DNA of 64,000 bases from Thinopyrum elongatum (lineage: Eukaryota > Streptophyta > Magnoliopsida > Poales > Poaceae). The translations under genes and the position numbers were made by a program. Position 1 is the stretch's first letter; each line of letters begins with the position of its first letter. Under the pieces are notes generated by a model. That model was not told where the DNA came from. It searched no databases and saw nothing but the letters and a program-made list of their open reading frames with translations. The DNA is taken from NCBI GenBank assembly GCA_011799875.1, contig CM022300.1:236666807-236730806 (forward strand), in the 5' to 3' direction. Shown here piece by piece: positions 1 through 11,387 of the stretch.

Positions 1-1920
1 TCGAGTTGGTCGGATAGTGTACGTGTAGGATCACAATAGCTGATGAACGTTCGCTTGGAGATAAGGCATTTGTGAACGTTTTTGCTGGCAGTTTCTTCAG
101 ATTTGCATGGCATTTTCTTCAGAACAACATGTCAGTTTCTTCAGAGGTAGGCATTTTTATTCAAAAACTGCCACTTTCGGATCTTGCCTCGCAACTCAAA
201 CTGCCAGGAGCGTATTAGTAGGCTAGCTAGTGATTGATCAGTAACTTGTAAACACTGAGCGAACAGAAATATGGAACTGCTAGTAACTTGTAAACACTGA
301 GCACACAGAAATAAGGATCATGCTGTGCACAGTAGTAAGAGCCGATCCGTTCGAAATGTTCACACGAGACTCACATGCCTGGCATTGTAATATGTTCACA
401 TTAGTAGCCCAAATTCACAACCAACTAGTATGATTCCCATACATAAGATCAACATGTTAATGCATCTCAATGATTCACAGATCATATACAAAAATGTAGC
501 TCCAAAAGCAAAGATCTAGAAAAAACATCTGTTCTTGCTACTAACATGGATGCTTCTCTGGGCCAACATTCAGTACAGAGTGAAAGACAAATTTGTTTGT
601 GAAGTCTACAATTCCTCTTGCAAACGTAAGTGGTTTCACCAATAGTTGGAACCATGAGAATGAACCACACATGATGGAGGAACATCCACTGCAATATGAT
701 TTGGTCTTCTCTCGATCACACGACGAGACTATTTTCAGAATACAAACTTTAACTTAGGCAAAATGATGCCCATTGTATAATCAGACCAAAGCAATGAAGC
801 ACCTACTGTTGGCCAATAAATAGTACAATACTACTTTTGTGCAGTCCATGAAGTGACTATCCAATCTTTCTGTGTCTATTTTCAAATGGCACTGCATGTA
901 GTGACTATACTACTCTCTTGTGCAGTTCCACCAAAATTGAGGTCACTTTGTTTGTTTGCCAAATAGCAACGGGCAGACATCTGTCTGCACAAATATCAAG
1001 CAGCTAGTAAACATATACCCCACCTTGTATTTTCGGTTTAAACGCGTCTCTTCCGCTTAGCATCTGTCATGTTTTGCACTGGACAATTTGATACTGTCAT
1101 GTTTTGCCCTGGACAATTTCGTACTGAATTGATTTGCTGTTACAGAGCAGAAATATAGCGCCTATTCTTCATCAGACCAAGGATATCCATGTTTGTAGTG
1201 ATGGAAGAGGTGAATCGATACAACCAAAATTGAGCATCCAATCATTGAATCATGTCCTGCACCTCCAATGTAGGTCCACCCTGCCAATATATTCACATGC
1301 AAACCACTAATATTACTATCTAATGATAGTACAAAAAAGAGTAGCAAGATAGTAGCAGACCATGTACCTTCGTAATGAACAACTCATAGTGCCACCAATT
1401 GGATATAATGGTTTGGAAGAAAACATGCACCTAATGTTGAACCATTTGGAGTTTTTGTGCAGTTCCACTAAAATCGAGCATCCCTGTTTGCACAGATATT
1501 GAATGTGTGATTACTAAAAAAGTGGTACTAGTTGAAGCATAGACTCACAAATATAAGCATTCCAATTTCTTAATGGGAAAAGGTAGCAAGATTGTTTCTA
1601 GCCACCTGTTTGAAGGAATAAATAAGGCAACAACGGCTGATGTCAGGAAGGCATACATAGTATTTTCTTAAAAACTGAACCATTCCTGACCTTTCCTCTT
1701 CTTTTAAGCATATTTTGTGCAGTTCAACTAAAATAAAATGCCATCACCGCCTTGACAATTCAGTGACACTGTACAAAAAGAAATGACTTACCATTACATC
1801 ATGATGTCAGGTATGTGATCGATAGGCATTAGAGACAAACATGCAGACCTCCTCCGATAACATAATGAACATTAATTTTAACAAAGGTGTGACTAGCTTT
1901 ACCAGCATAATTTGAGTGAA
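1..1920. other. AT-rich intergenic DNA, no gene seen
   Basis: No reading frame here resembles a known protein and I see no convincing exon. A short motif of the form TGTGCAGTTYMACYAAAAT recurs at 919-937, 1456-1474 and 1716-1734, with a fourth copy at 2509-2527. The stretch may be intergenic DNA or introns and UTR of an unrecognised transcript. Confidence 0.5.
1685..1815. repeat. Copy 1 of a dispersed direct repeat
   Basis: This stretch (CTGACCTTTCCTCTTC, then the TGTGCAGTT motif, then CAGTGACACTGTACAAAAA) recurs with scattered changes at about 2475-2600, some 785 bp downstream. A second repeat pair, around GGTATACTRGCTGTGCAACA, lies at about 2190-2280 and 2600-2685. Together they indicate local duplication of low-complexity intergenic DNA. 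I see no target duplications. Confidence 0.6.
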
Positions 1921-1922
1921 CT

Positions 1923-2011
1923 CTACACCCTTTGTTCCTTAATATAAGACGTTTTCACAGTTCAATTTAAAGTACCCAAACGTCTAGTATTTAGAAAAAC
2001 AGGTAGTAGTT
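1923..2011. mobile_element. Degenerate Stowaway-type MITE
   Basis: The left end CTACACCCTTTGTTCCTTAA and the right end around ACGTCTAGTATTTAG...CAGGTAGTA form an imperfect terminal inverted repeat like that of the CTCCCTCCGTTCC Stowaway families. The termini have decayed, so boundaries are approximate and no clean TA duplication can be fixed. Confidence 0.45.
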
Positions 2012-3417
2012 TTCTTGAGCACATATCTGGGAAAGCTTGCCACACCTTATATATGTCCATACGCTAATGCAACATCATTCGAATAGTACAAATATACACT
2101 AATCCAGTGGCTAGTGCAACAGTAGAGTAGTTTTTTTTATTACGGGGTACAGTACAATGATTTTACTGAACAGATTTCCATAAGCTAGCACTGGAAGATT
2201 TCTATAAGCATTAACAATACAAAATGTAAAGGTAACAAGTTTCAGCATTGGTATACTAGCTGTGCAACAGCATTAAACCAAATACAAAAGTCTAAAGGTA
2301 ACTAGCATTATTAACTAATGACAGTATAAAAAAAATTGCAAACCATGATCTTCAAGGTAAATATCATTTCGAACTTGAGGGGACTTGAAAAATTGCTATC
2401 CCAATCTTGATAATCGATCAAACATAAAAAATTGGTCAACCGAATCAAGAAAACAGCCGGAGGAGGAGGTGCCCACTCTTGACCTTTCCTCTTCTCTTCA
2501 TAATTTTTTGTGCAGTTTAACCAAAATAAAATGACATCAGCGCCTTGGCATTTTAGTGACACTGTACAAAAAAATTGACATATCTCATGAAAGTGAGGTA
2601 TGTAATCTATAAGCATTAATAGTGCAAAAATCTGAAGGTAGTAACAAGTTTCATCATTGGTATACTGGCTGTGCAACAACATTAGAATGCCTTAGCTGAA
2701 AAATCTTTAATACATCCATAATCAACAGCTAACCCTGAAATAATCCAGTGACATTAACTGGCATTGCTTAAATTTATCGGTGGCATTAGACTGAGTGCGG
2801 CATTAGTTAAATGTGGCATCACTTTAGCAGTAGCATTACTTGACTTACCGCTGGTGTTATACTAACAGCAAAAAAGTGGCAATAAGAGCATGGGAGGCCC
2901 ATTCGGACAGTGGGCGCACTAGTACGATGTACCTCCACAGACGCATAGAGTGGTGAGGGAGGGATGGTTGCCCAGAGCAACAAATATCCAGGCAGCATAT
3001 GTGGATTACGTCCCATTTTTGTTCTCTTTAGCCACCTTTTTCCTATGTGAGGACAACAAACCGATCGACCTGGTCATTCTCTATTGCGTTGTCATGCCTT
3101 TCTACCCTTTTTCAACCAAGAGACACAAGACTCGTTCCTTAGCTACTGATTTTCCCCTTTTCGCCCTAGATGCGGGTTCGATGCATAGTCTCTTCGACTG
3201 TACTTTCTCCCTTCCTTTCCTTATTCAACCCAGACATGGATTAGTCTGCATGAAGTAGGGTTTCCTTTAATAGTGCAAATTAAGGTTTTCATCTGCTTTA
3301 CCAGCAGAGAAGAGGATAGAAAATTAGGGAGATGGTGGAGTGGAAAAAGATCCACATGCAGTGACATGGCAGATGGGGCAATAGAACAAGGGTATGGTTC
3401 AAAAAGAGGTAGCATAC
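2011..3417. other. Intergenic DNA with local duplications
   Basis: This stretch holds copy 2 of the 1,685-1,815 repeat (about 2,475-2,600), the second copy of the GGTATACT block (about 2,600-2,685), and a run of short GGCATTA-like words at 2,755-2,860. Short open frames on both strands show no recognisable domain. I see no gene. Confidence 0.5.
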
Positions 3418-3500
3418 CTGAGGGTCGGCGGGAAGTGGCTTCGCTCGTGGTCGTCGTCCTCCGCACACACTACGACAGCGAGGTTGGGGACGGAGGCCAT
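3418..3500 (-). CDS. Possible first coding exon of an unidentified minus-strand gene
   Basis: On the minus strand an ATG at 3500-3498 opens a frame that begins MASVPNLAVVVCAEDD and reaches a good donor (AG|GTATGC) at 3418/3417. A TATATA motif lies on the same strand near 3729-3735, about 230 nt upstream of the ATG, which would leave room for a leader containing the purine-rich stretch at 3620-3650. The frame is only 27 codons and I cannot find a convincing second exon to the left, so this may be a leader exon, a relic or chance. I do not recognise the product. Confidence 0.22.
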
Positions 3501-4149
3501 CCCGCGCGTGCGCTAGGTCTGGGAGGACGGCCTTGTCGTCAGTGCGTGATCTCGCTCGCCGATGATGAGTGCATCAACACTGCACGTCCTTTTCTTCCTC
3601 GGCGGATCTGTGACCACCGATGAGGAGGGAGAGAGAGGGGCACCATCATCTTTTTAGATCTGGAGAGAGGGTGATAGTGTGAGAAGCAAGTGTGCAGCCC
3701 TTAGCAAACAAGCGCCGAAGCTCCAGCCTATATATCTTTTTTGATACTAGTACTAGAGGTGGAGTAGTGGTAGAGTAGTTTATATTTTCTCTGCATACAG
3801 TACCAGTTAGTCGTGCTTCAAAACTGAACGGTACGCCATTAAAAAAATAAAGTCGAGAAATAATGCGGCACCTCGGGCCAACGCGGCCAGATTGCATTTT
3901 GCACGAGAAATGACACACCATGTTTCATTGACATGTGGTCCCATTCCAACATGTCAGTGAGACGACGACGAGTCCTTTTGTACAATTTTCGATCGGACGT
4001 CTATGTAGGCCGGGGCGCCTCTTTCTGTACCGTGGCAACCGTCCATCGCCTCGTCGCCTTTCCCTCTTGATTTGGAACTGCTGTCGCACAGTCTTCCTCC
4101 CTCCATTTGCCTTCACCCTTCCTTCTGCCATTGTTCGATCATCTTCTCC

Positions 4150-5543
4150 ATGGAGGGAACAAGCCAAAAATGACCCCGTTATTCTTGCCCCGATCTGAAA
4201 GATGACGTGGTGGAGGAACTCATTGATCGGTGCGACATCATCACCTCGGCTAGCATTGCAGGTTCGTTCAAGACCATTCTCGACTCAACAAATAACATCA
4301 TTACAAAGAAACCAAGGGTTCAGGAGCAGTTTGATCTCCCCTATCTTCTTCGCCACGACCCTGCTCGCTGGCGCGGGGATGACAGAAGCCTCGCCTTGTG
4401 CAAGTTGATGCCGCTTGATAATGATACGTGTGATGTTAAGATGCCGTCGCTTAAGGGTAAGGCCTGGGCAGGCGCAAATGGAGATTGGGCTGTTTATATT
4501 GGGTACAACTGCGAGTGGGAACTTGTGAATGTGTACACTCGTCACCGGTTTCCACTTCCAAAAATCTCAGAGTGCCCTGAGGTTGAGCACATAGATGATC
4601 TATGTTGGTTCAAATACGATCATGGTGACTGTCGTCTACAGAAGATAGCAATTTATCAAGTTCCCAACCGCTCTTGGGATTACACGAACTATCATGTTGT
4701 TGCTATCTTCGACAAGCTTGTTGCCGTCCTTACTTCCACGCCTCGATGGATATTGCTCAAAAATCAATTTCTGTACACGGACGAGTACTGTGATGCAATT
4801 CAATACGAGAGTCTTGTGTTTGCTACCACCACTCGTGGCACTGTTTTTGCATTGAATCCTTATTGTTTCGGTACGTTTGTCTTCCACTGTAATTAGAATT
4901 GTTTCATCCACGTGCATGCGAGTTAGTATCCCCGTACTAATTAACCTTCTTGTGTTTCCAAGGTCTTGTGAACATTCCACCACCTATACTTGAAAAATTT
5001 TATAACCAAGGGGGAGATGACGATGGTGATGATCACGAGCAGGACCTACATACTCAGTGGCGCCTGGCAACTTATTCCGATGGATCACCTCTTCTTGTAT
5101 GTATACAGGGCACTGCTGATGTTACTAAGGAAGCAGGTGTTGTCTCCCATGGTCGCACTCTCCGGACCTATTCCAACATCTGTTGCAGGGTATTCGGGAT
5201 GGATACTAGTGTGCTAGCGCCAACACCTTCTGCCTGGTTCTGTATTGATAGTCTTGGAGAAAACTCGCTCTTCCTTGGACAAAACTATCCAATGATGGTG
5301 AAAGGTGATCCAGCTGCTGTTAGCACAATATTACTACCGTTTATGAGAAGCAACTGTATCTATACCTTGGACATTGCTATGGTTCCCTACCCTAGCTATC
5401 ACAATATGCGTCCTGATATAGGCCGCTTCAACCTGGATGATGGGTCCTGCGTTGGTCTCAATATTGACAATAACTTCCCCTTCCCAGAGGCTTACTTATG
5501 GTTCAAAGCAAGTGTTTCCAACGCCGAGGATTGGTTGAGCTGA
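4150..5543 (+). CDS. DUF295 (KIB1-4 beta-propeller, F-box-associated) family gene, two exons, 5' end disrupted
   Basis: The product resembles the large grass family of DUF295 proteins, F-box-like proteins with a C-terminal beta-propeller-like domain; none has a well-defined substrate I could assign here. Exon 1 ends at 4870, the GT-AG intron is 4871-4962, and exon 2 runs 4963-5543; the junction restores a glycine codon and keeps the frame. Exon 2 ends in EDWLS. Read from codon GTG 4207, the protein is about 414 aa, a normal size. Family-like features are the early EELIDRCDIITSASIAGSFK segment, a middle FPLP/CWFKYD region, a VVAIF...WILL strand and a late RFNLDDGS motif. The start is the problem. 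The natural ATG (4150, MEGTSQK) runs into an in-frame TGA at 4171, and family-like N-terminal sequence continues in the other two frames before returning to frame at about 4201. The first in-frame ATG after the break is at 4408, within the domain. It is probably a pseudogene, or makes an N-truncated protein. Confidence 0.72.
4871..4962 (+). other. Intron of the DUF295-family gene
   Basis: The donor is TTCG|GTACGT at 4870/4871 and the acceptor TTTCCAAG|GTC at 4962/4963, with a pyrimidine-rich tract before the AG. The intron is 92 nt, interrupts a codon after its first base, and is the only interruption needed to join the two open frames. Confidence 0.75.
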
Positions 5544-6214
5544 AGTTCATTTCATTGCTTGTTATTTGTTGTGTGATAAAAACTTTAGTATTTACTAGAA
5601 TGTTTTGTTGGAAATAATCTATAATCCAACATGTATCCTCGTTGTCGTTGTGTGTTGATGACTTGTTGTATGTAATGAATGGTACATTTGCATATGCATG
5701 TCATAAACTCAATTTATGAATGGTTTTCGAGTCACTTCTTGGAGTGTGAGTACCGTAGTAGTATAGCCACCATCCGGTTATATGAAGTTGCCACATCACA
5801 TATAGCCAACCTAATAATGGAGTATGCTAGTGCAATAGTTAGTCCTAGTAGTAGTATACCATCAACTAGAGCTAGGTGTCGCACAGAGGCCGAGAAATAT
5901 GGTGATAGCGTGACTGCGTGAGGTGGGCTTGTACGTAGTATGATGTAGGCACAGGGCTTGCTATGTTTCCTACTCCTCCGGTCTAAATGTGGAGAAGATT
6001 TGGTCGAGTTCTTCCTCCTTTTGCCGACACATGGGACATCGAGCAACCAGGTCGTGTCATGCAAGAAAATGGAGTGCTAGTTGAAGCCACGTGATGTGCA
6101 TCTTGGGTTAAACTGTAAATAGAATCTTACTCTTGAGTAACTCCAAAAGCGGCCACCGAAGATCTTTATTGGATTTGTTTTTCATCACCAGCACGTCGAG
6201 GTGAAAGATGTGCA
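5544..6214. other. 3' flank of the DUF295-family gene
   Basis: After the TGA at 5541-5543 the sequence becomes AT-rich with several TAAT and TGTA words, as expected for a 3' UTR, and then grades into intergenic DNA. I see no further gene or intact transposon. Confidence 0.4.
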
Positions 6215-6680
6215 GGTTCAGTGGGCCGTCTTGCGTTTTCACTGACATGTGGGACCGCATGTGAGCAAATAGATGATGGGCACACTCCGCGTGTCTGCTG
6301 GATGGCTGAGAAGAGAGAGAGAGGAGGGCTGAGCACGGACTCCAGAAAATTTCACGACAATGTGAGTAGTACTAGTGGTGTACCGTACTCCTGGAGAGAT
6401 AATGTGTTCGCTCTATGTAACTAGCACCTCGATATAGTGGGGTGGCATGGGCCATAACTAGCATTCACGTCTAGCAGTACGGCACACGCCACCCACACGA
6501 GTCCCATCTAACACCAATTTTCTTGGAGTCCCTGCTACAGCTATCTCTTCTCCCTCCTGTTTTCTCTAACTCAGCAATCGCGCGGTGGGCGGTGTGGGGG
6601 TTTGCCGATAGTCGGTTTGCTCAACTGCGGTCCCACTTGTAAGTGAAAATGCAACATAGCACGCATTCCCCCTTGAGCGG
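6215..6680. repeat. Fold-back (long inverted repeat) element, degenerate
   Basis: The segment around 6,230-6,330 (TTTTCACTGACATGTGGGACC, then GTGAGCAAA, then GCTGAG and a GA tract) reappears in reverse complement at about 6,560-6,655. The arms are roughly 100 bp, imperfect, and separated by about 230 bp. This suits a MULE-derived or other fold-back MITE, but I cannot define its ends or a target duplication. Confidence 0.4.
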
Positions 6681-7614
6681 CGTGCCGGACCAACTGTGTG
6701 GGGGTGCGACGCGAACACGGCAGGCTTTTCCTTTTGAACTTGTAACTTGTAAAATTTGGTTCTGCTCCATGGCACGACCGATAGATAGAAATAACTATTT
6801 TCCCTAGTGTAATGAGAAGTTTGGTTCTGGCGCGGTTCATGCATGGAGTACGTACAAAAATTATGAAGTTGATGCAAAAGGTAAGATAATTAGTAGTACA
6901 ATATACTACTACATGGAATTGACGAAAGATAAAGATACATACGGATCCATCAACGAAATCCTCACGCCCTAGTGCACCGGGTCTTTGATTGCAATTTTTT
7001 GTTGGTAGCTTACCAAGCTGACCCCTCGGTGAGTACAGTAGTAGTCTGATTGATGAGACTTCAGATTTGAGCCATCTACCAGAAGGGAGAGTGTATAATA
7101 CCATCGAGAACTATGTTCAAAACCGAATAAAACAATACTCCATGTATTTATTTACAGAGGGAGTAGTATATTTTTTTGTGACATGCATTACTAGACATTG
7201 CTAGTCAAATACTAAATCCAGACGGACGTGGTAGTACTACTAAATCTAGACGGTGGTGCTAGACTAGTAGTAGTACTACCAATGTAGTAGTACTGTACTA
7301 CCCGTTGGTCAAATTATTACGTGCTGCTCCTCACAGTGAAGTGACAAGACCCTGCGCCGGAGATGACACCTGAGTGTAGGCGCCGTGTTCGGCATACCAA
7401 AGTCAGCCTCACCATGTGCAGTCACTATCATCATGGCTGTAGAGCTAGCCTGCTTACAACTAGCCGTGTTCAACATAATTTCCCGTGCGTTGCCACGAGT
7501 ATCTCTACTCTTTTCTTATACGAGTAAGATGCTCGTGCATTGCACGGAACACCAAGATTGGGGGTGGACGGCACCGGCAGCGGCCATCACGCCAGATTGT
7601 TCCATGGCCTTCTA
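6681..7614. other. Intergenic DNA with TAG/TAC-rich simple sequence
   Basis: No gene is recognisable. The stretch 7,190-7,310 is dominated by interleaved TAGTAGTAC and TACTACC words. A half-MITE-like tail, ACAGAGGGAGTA, ends near 7,167 without a matching left terminus. Confidence 0.4.
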
Positions 7615-7775
7615 CTCCCTCCGTTCCTAAATATTTTTCTTTATAGAGATTTCAAATGGACTACCACATACGGATGTATATAGACATATTTTAGAGTGTA
7701 GGTTCACTCATTTTGCTCTGTATGTAGTCACTTGTTAAAATCTCTAGAAAGACAAATATTTAGGAACGGAGGGAG
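7615..7775. mobile_element. Stowaway (Tc1/Mariner) MITE, 161 bp
   Basis: The element starts CTCCCTCCGTTCCTAAATA and ends with the near-perfect inverse TATTTAGGAACGGAGGGAG, flanked by TA on each side (7613-7614 and 7776-7777). The size and termini fit the very common Triticeae Stowaway families. It is non-coding and depends on a mariner transposase supplied in trans. Confidence 0.9.
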
Positions 7776-7794
7776 TAGATGTGGTGGGGAAGAG

Positions 7795-8455
7795 ATAAGG
7801 CTGATTGTGAGAGACACGAAGTTGTTTGTAAATAGGGAACAAGTGCGGGCATCTTTTTGCAAAACTGCAACAGTTTGCTTTGTATGCGTCAAATCTAGAT
7901 CCGACGGCTATTGGTGAAAGATGGTAGGCACACCATCATCACCAACTTAGGACCTCTTTGATTCGCAGGATTTTGAAAATGCAGGAATAAGAAAAGTACA
8001 TGATTGGAGTGTCATGCCCACTTGAATCCTATAGGATTAGCAAGGAGCGTTTGATTTCATGGGAAAAGCAAAGGAATTGTAAAAAGAGGTTAGAGTGGAT
8101 GTTAGATTTCCTATGAAATGTAGTGCAAAAGATTCCATTGGAAAAATTCCTATGGGATTCAATCCTATGAATCAAAGGACAAATGTAGGAAAAATTTCAA
8201 AGGATTTCAATCCTCCAAAAATCCTATAGAATGCCCTTGAATCAAAGGAGCCCTCAGATTTTTATAGGAGTAGTATAGAGAAATAGAGAAACTTTTTTTC
8301 TTATAAAAATCCGAGTTGGTGATGATGGTGTGCCTGCCATCCTTCAATATAGACCGTCCGATCTATATCTGACGGATAGAAAGCAAACTATGGCAATTTT
8401 CCAAAAAGATACCCACACCCCTCTCCACATTTGCAGATAAGGCCTTCCCTCATTC
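7795..8455. repeat. Fold-back element with about 150-bp inverted arms
   Basis: The left arm (about 7,795-7,948) contains GCATCTTTTTGCAAAACTGC and TGGTAGGCACACCATCATCA. The right arm (about 8,320-8,455) carries the reverse complement of the same order of words, for example TGATGATGGTGTGCCTGCCA. The long imperfect arms suggest a MULE-type MITE. Its centre has been taken over by a Tourist-like MITE at 7,950-8,253. Confidence 0.6.
7950..8253. mobile_element. Tourist-like (PIF/Harbinger) MITE nested in the fold-back element
   Basis: The left end GGACCTCTTTGATTC is matched by an inverted right end GAATCAAAGGAGCCC. The interior is rich in paired words such as GGATTTCAATCCTCC and GAATCCTATAGGATT. 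Flanking trinucleotides are TTA on the left and TCA on the right, close to the TWA duplication typical of PIF/Harbinger elements. Length is about 304 bp. Confidence 0.65.
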
Positions 8456-8755
8456 ATCTTCGTCTCCCACAAGATAAACAGCTCGTATAAATGCATCTTG
8501 ATGTTCTGTGTAACGCATGGGCCTCTTGCTGGTAATAATAAATATTGTACTCGAGTGATGGGTATATCGTTGCCGCACCTATGCACGCGAATATTTATCG
8601 TAACATAGTACTACCTCGTGCTGGATAGTCGTAATATTACAAGTTTCAAACTGATATTACAAATGCTAGGAGTAATGCTGCACCTACGAAGAGGGAATTA
8701 TTAGGAAGTTTATGTAAGAACTTTCGTTACCTTAGGTGGATGCAGCATTATCGTA

Positions 8756-8878
8756 CTCCCTCCGTCCCAAAATTCTTGTCTTAGATTTGTCTAAATACGG
8801 ATGTATCTAGTTACATTTTAGTGTTAGATACATCTGTATCTAAACAAATCTAAGACAAGAATTTTGGGACAGAGGGAG
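8756..8878. mobile_element. Stowaway MITE, 123 bp, near-perfect hairpin
   Basis: It opens CTCCCTCCGTCCCAAAATTC and closes with the inverse GAATTTTGGGACAGAGGGAG, with TA at 8754-8755 and 8879-8880. The two arms pair along almost the full length, as in the short hairpin Stowaway families. It lies just beyond the 3' end of the F-box pseudogene. Confidence 0.9.
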
Positions 8879-8910
8879 TACAAACTAAAATCCACCGCCC
8901 TGACAAGTCA

Positions 8911-11387
8911 CTAATGGGCAAATAAATTTTTGAGTCTCTGGCGACTTGATGTTTCAAAAACAAATTCAGCTTCTGTGGAGACTTTGTCATTTAGGCTTAG
9001 ACGCTTGTGGTGATCAGCACGCCATTCATTGTTGCGCCAGAGAACGCCAAACCTCATTACCTTGAGCACACTTGCCTCCAGAACAAAGAACCTAGCCAAT
9101 TTAATCTCAGATGTGCTGCCTCGGTAGTCGATCAAATCAATTTCTGTAAGATGGAGATCAAGGCATTCGATGAGATTGTTATAGTGCAGCACATTTTTCA
9201 CTTTTGGTTCTTTTTTTATCTGCAAAAGAAGAGAACATATTAGAGTAGCTGGCTGTATAAGATTGCCGTGTCATCAAGAGGTACCAATATCATTCGCTCA
9301 TACGATAGGGTTGGCTATAGGGTTGGCTCTAAGGCTAGTGATATTTTTTCACTCTCTCTCTCTCTTTCTCTTTCCTCTCATTTACCTAGGAGCACGTGAA
9401 GAGCTTGGGCATTTGTTACCTTCCACTATGTGGCCGATGCCATATTTCTCAAAAGTATGCCACATAATACGCATCGATGTCAAATCAAAAGATTTTGGCA
9501 CCGCTCTAGCGATGTGAGAGAGTTGGCACCGTTGTGCACACAGACCCACATGTATAATCAAATCAATCAAACCAACTACACCAGCCTCTCCCTCTCTCAA
9601 ACAAGTGTTTTTTTATTGCCTTAGTCCTCTCCCTCTCCAACGCAAGTGTTTTTTCATTGCGTGAGTTAATTTGGCACCGGAGCAAAGTAGGTGATCCAGA
9701 TTGGGGCACCAGGTGAGCAATGGAGGGGCATCGATGCCAAATGCATCACAAGTGAATTTGGCACGTGTTTTGGCCTACATAGTGGAGGGCCGTTATAGAC
9801 CACTTTTGTACTACCTCGTATTTAGTGTAAAATTTTGACCATAGATTTACCTAAGAAAATGCCAATGCATGTCACCAAAAATTATACCATTTGAAATTAT
9901 GTTCAAATACGAATACAACGATATAATTTTTAGTGACATGCATTAACATTTTGTCAGTTAAATCTATGGTCAAATTTTGATACTACAAAATACGAAGAGT
10001 AAACCAGGACGGAGGTAGTACTTGATCTTAGGCTAACCATAGAGTTACTAGTCTAAGTTACTTGCCACTATGACTAGCCTAGGCTACTAGTAGTACAAAA
10101 AAACAAAATGATGCAGGTGATCACGTGAGAAAAAAATACTAAAAACATTTCTTTTGGTGCAGTGCGTAGATGCAGTTTTGAACACTACACTTGTCATCGT
10201 AATTTGGGAAAATTGCGAAAGAATTGAGCTACGTTGTGATTACCGTTTACTAATAGGAAAGAAGTTTCACCTCGATGAGTAGTTTCTCCGTGCACGGAAA
10301 GCATGTAAGGAATCCAACAACTTGATCCAGATTGGGGCCGATAGATTTTATTGCCAAGATCTTCACTGTGCGCATAGACTGGGTCAAGCTTGTGGGAATC
10401 ATTTTCTGGATGACAGTCGTAAATACATCAAGAAGAAATTAAAAAATGTGAATTTCAAGAAGACGGAGAAGAAGATGAGTGTTGTACCTGAATGATTACG
10501 GATCCAATAAAGAGTTCGGAGAATTTGGCAGACGAGTACACCAACGCTGTCAATTTCGGCGCGTCAATGACCCTGATTTTTGTTGGACCTTCTAGATCAG
10601 ATACAAGCAATCTCTCAAGGAAAGGCGCATTCTCAATGACCATAACATGGAACAACTGGAGTGATCTCTTCCCAATTGATGTCCTGTTGCGGGGCCAGCA
10701 AGACACCTAAATCCATCAAAGATTCATCGAGGCGATGTGGAGGCTAATGAACCTGTGGATCTGCCGAAGACGAAGGTACTCGAGCGCAGTACAGCTGCGG
10801 AGCAGGTGCTCCATAGCCTTCTTTGAGATGCCAACATCGAAGAGGTCGAGCTTCTTGAGTTGAGGGAGAAGAAGGGCGGGCACAGCATTAATCTGGGGAA
10901 AATAGCAGGAGCTGAAGCTGGCGTGGCGTAGCGTTGGCGTGAGGCGGAGCGTGGACGGCGGCAGAGAGCGACATCGTCCAGCTTCAAACCTAAGCTCCTC
11001 GAGCTGATCTAGGGCGGGGGATAAGAACCAGTCGTCGAACTTGGCTTGGACCTTGCAGTTGGTACTGAACATGCGGATGTCAAGGCGTCTGGCTGGCCCA
11101 GGGTGCGATGAAAGGATCTTGGAGACTGTGGCCATGCGTTTGCAATCCCTGTCGCAGAGGCAGCTGTCGACGGTGAGGTTGAGGGGGACGCGGCGCCAGA
11201 GGGGGCGCCACCATCGGGAGAGCAGGGTGGTCCGCACGACAGATTTGGTGGTGAGGAGGCCGATGATGACGAGCAGCATGTCGTCGGGGAGGCTGCTGAT
11301 GAAGTCCAGGCTCACCGGATGCGGTTTTGGCTTGAGCCGCCTCCTCTTGTTGGCTGCCTGGCCGTCCATCTCAGCCGACGGCGACAT
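8911..11387 (-). pseudogene. F-box/LRR/FBD protein gene, three exons, with two in-frame stop codons
   Basis: It would encode an SCF ubiquitin-ligase substrate adaptor of the plant F-box/FBD/LRR class. Exon 1 (11387-10488) holds the F-box (ISSLPDDMLLVIIGLLTTKS, then RTTLLSRWW) at about residues 28-65 and leucine-rich strands such as LEELRFEAGRC and LKKLDLFDVG. Exon 2 (10405-10271) continues KMIPTSL...VKILAIKSIGPNLD. Exon 3 (9219-8911) is the FBD part (IECLDLHLTEIDL...IKLARFFVLEASVLKVMRFG). Both introns (10487-10406 and 10270-9220) have GT-AG ends and phase 0, giving about 447 codons, a usual length. The frame is broken by TGA at 10718-10716 and TAG at 10709-10707 (codons 224 and 227); the reading frame is unchanged on both sides, so these look like point mutations. 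Intron 2 is long and contains a Stowaway MITE. The product was not seen to match any named gene. An intron removing both stops is possible but no suitable donor is obvious. Confidence 0.82.
9811..10018. mobile_element. Stowaway-type MITE, 208 bp, inside F-box intron 2
   Basis: The left end CTACCTCGTATTTAGTGTAA pairs with the right end TACGAAGAGTAAACCAGGAC followed by GGAGGTAG. TA flanks both sides (9809-9810 and 10019-10020). The inner part contains the inverted words TTTTGACCATAGATTTA and TAAATCTATGGTCAAA. Confidence 0.75.

Noticed and set aside
10181..10200. CACTACACTTG as the left end of the CACTA element
   Set aside because: It lacks the CACTACAAAAAA extension and lies inside an intron of the F-box gene; also 14 kb from the right terminus with unrelated MITEs between.
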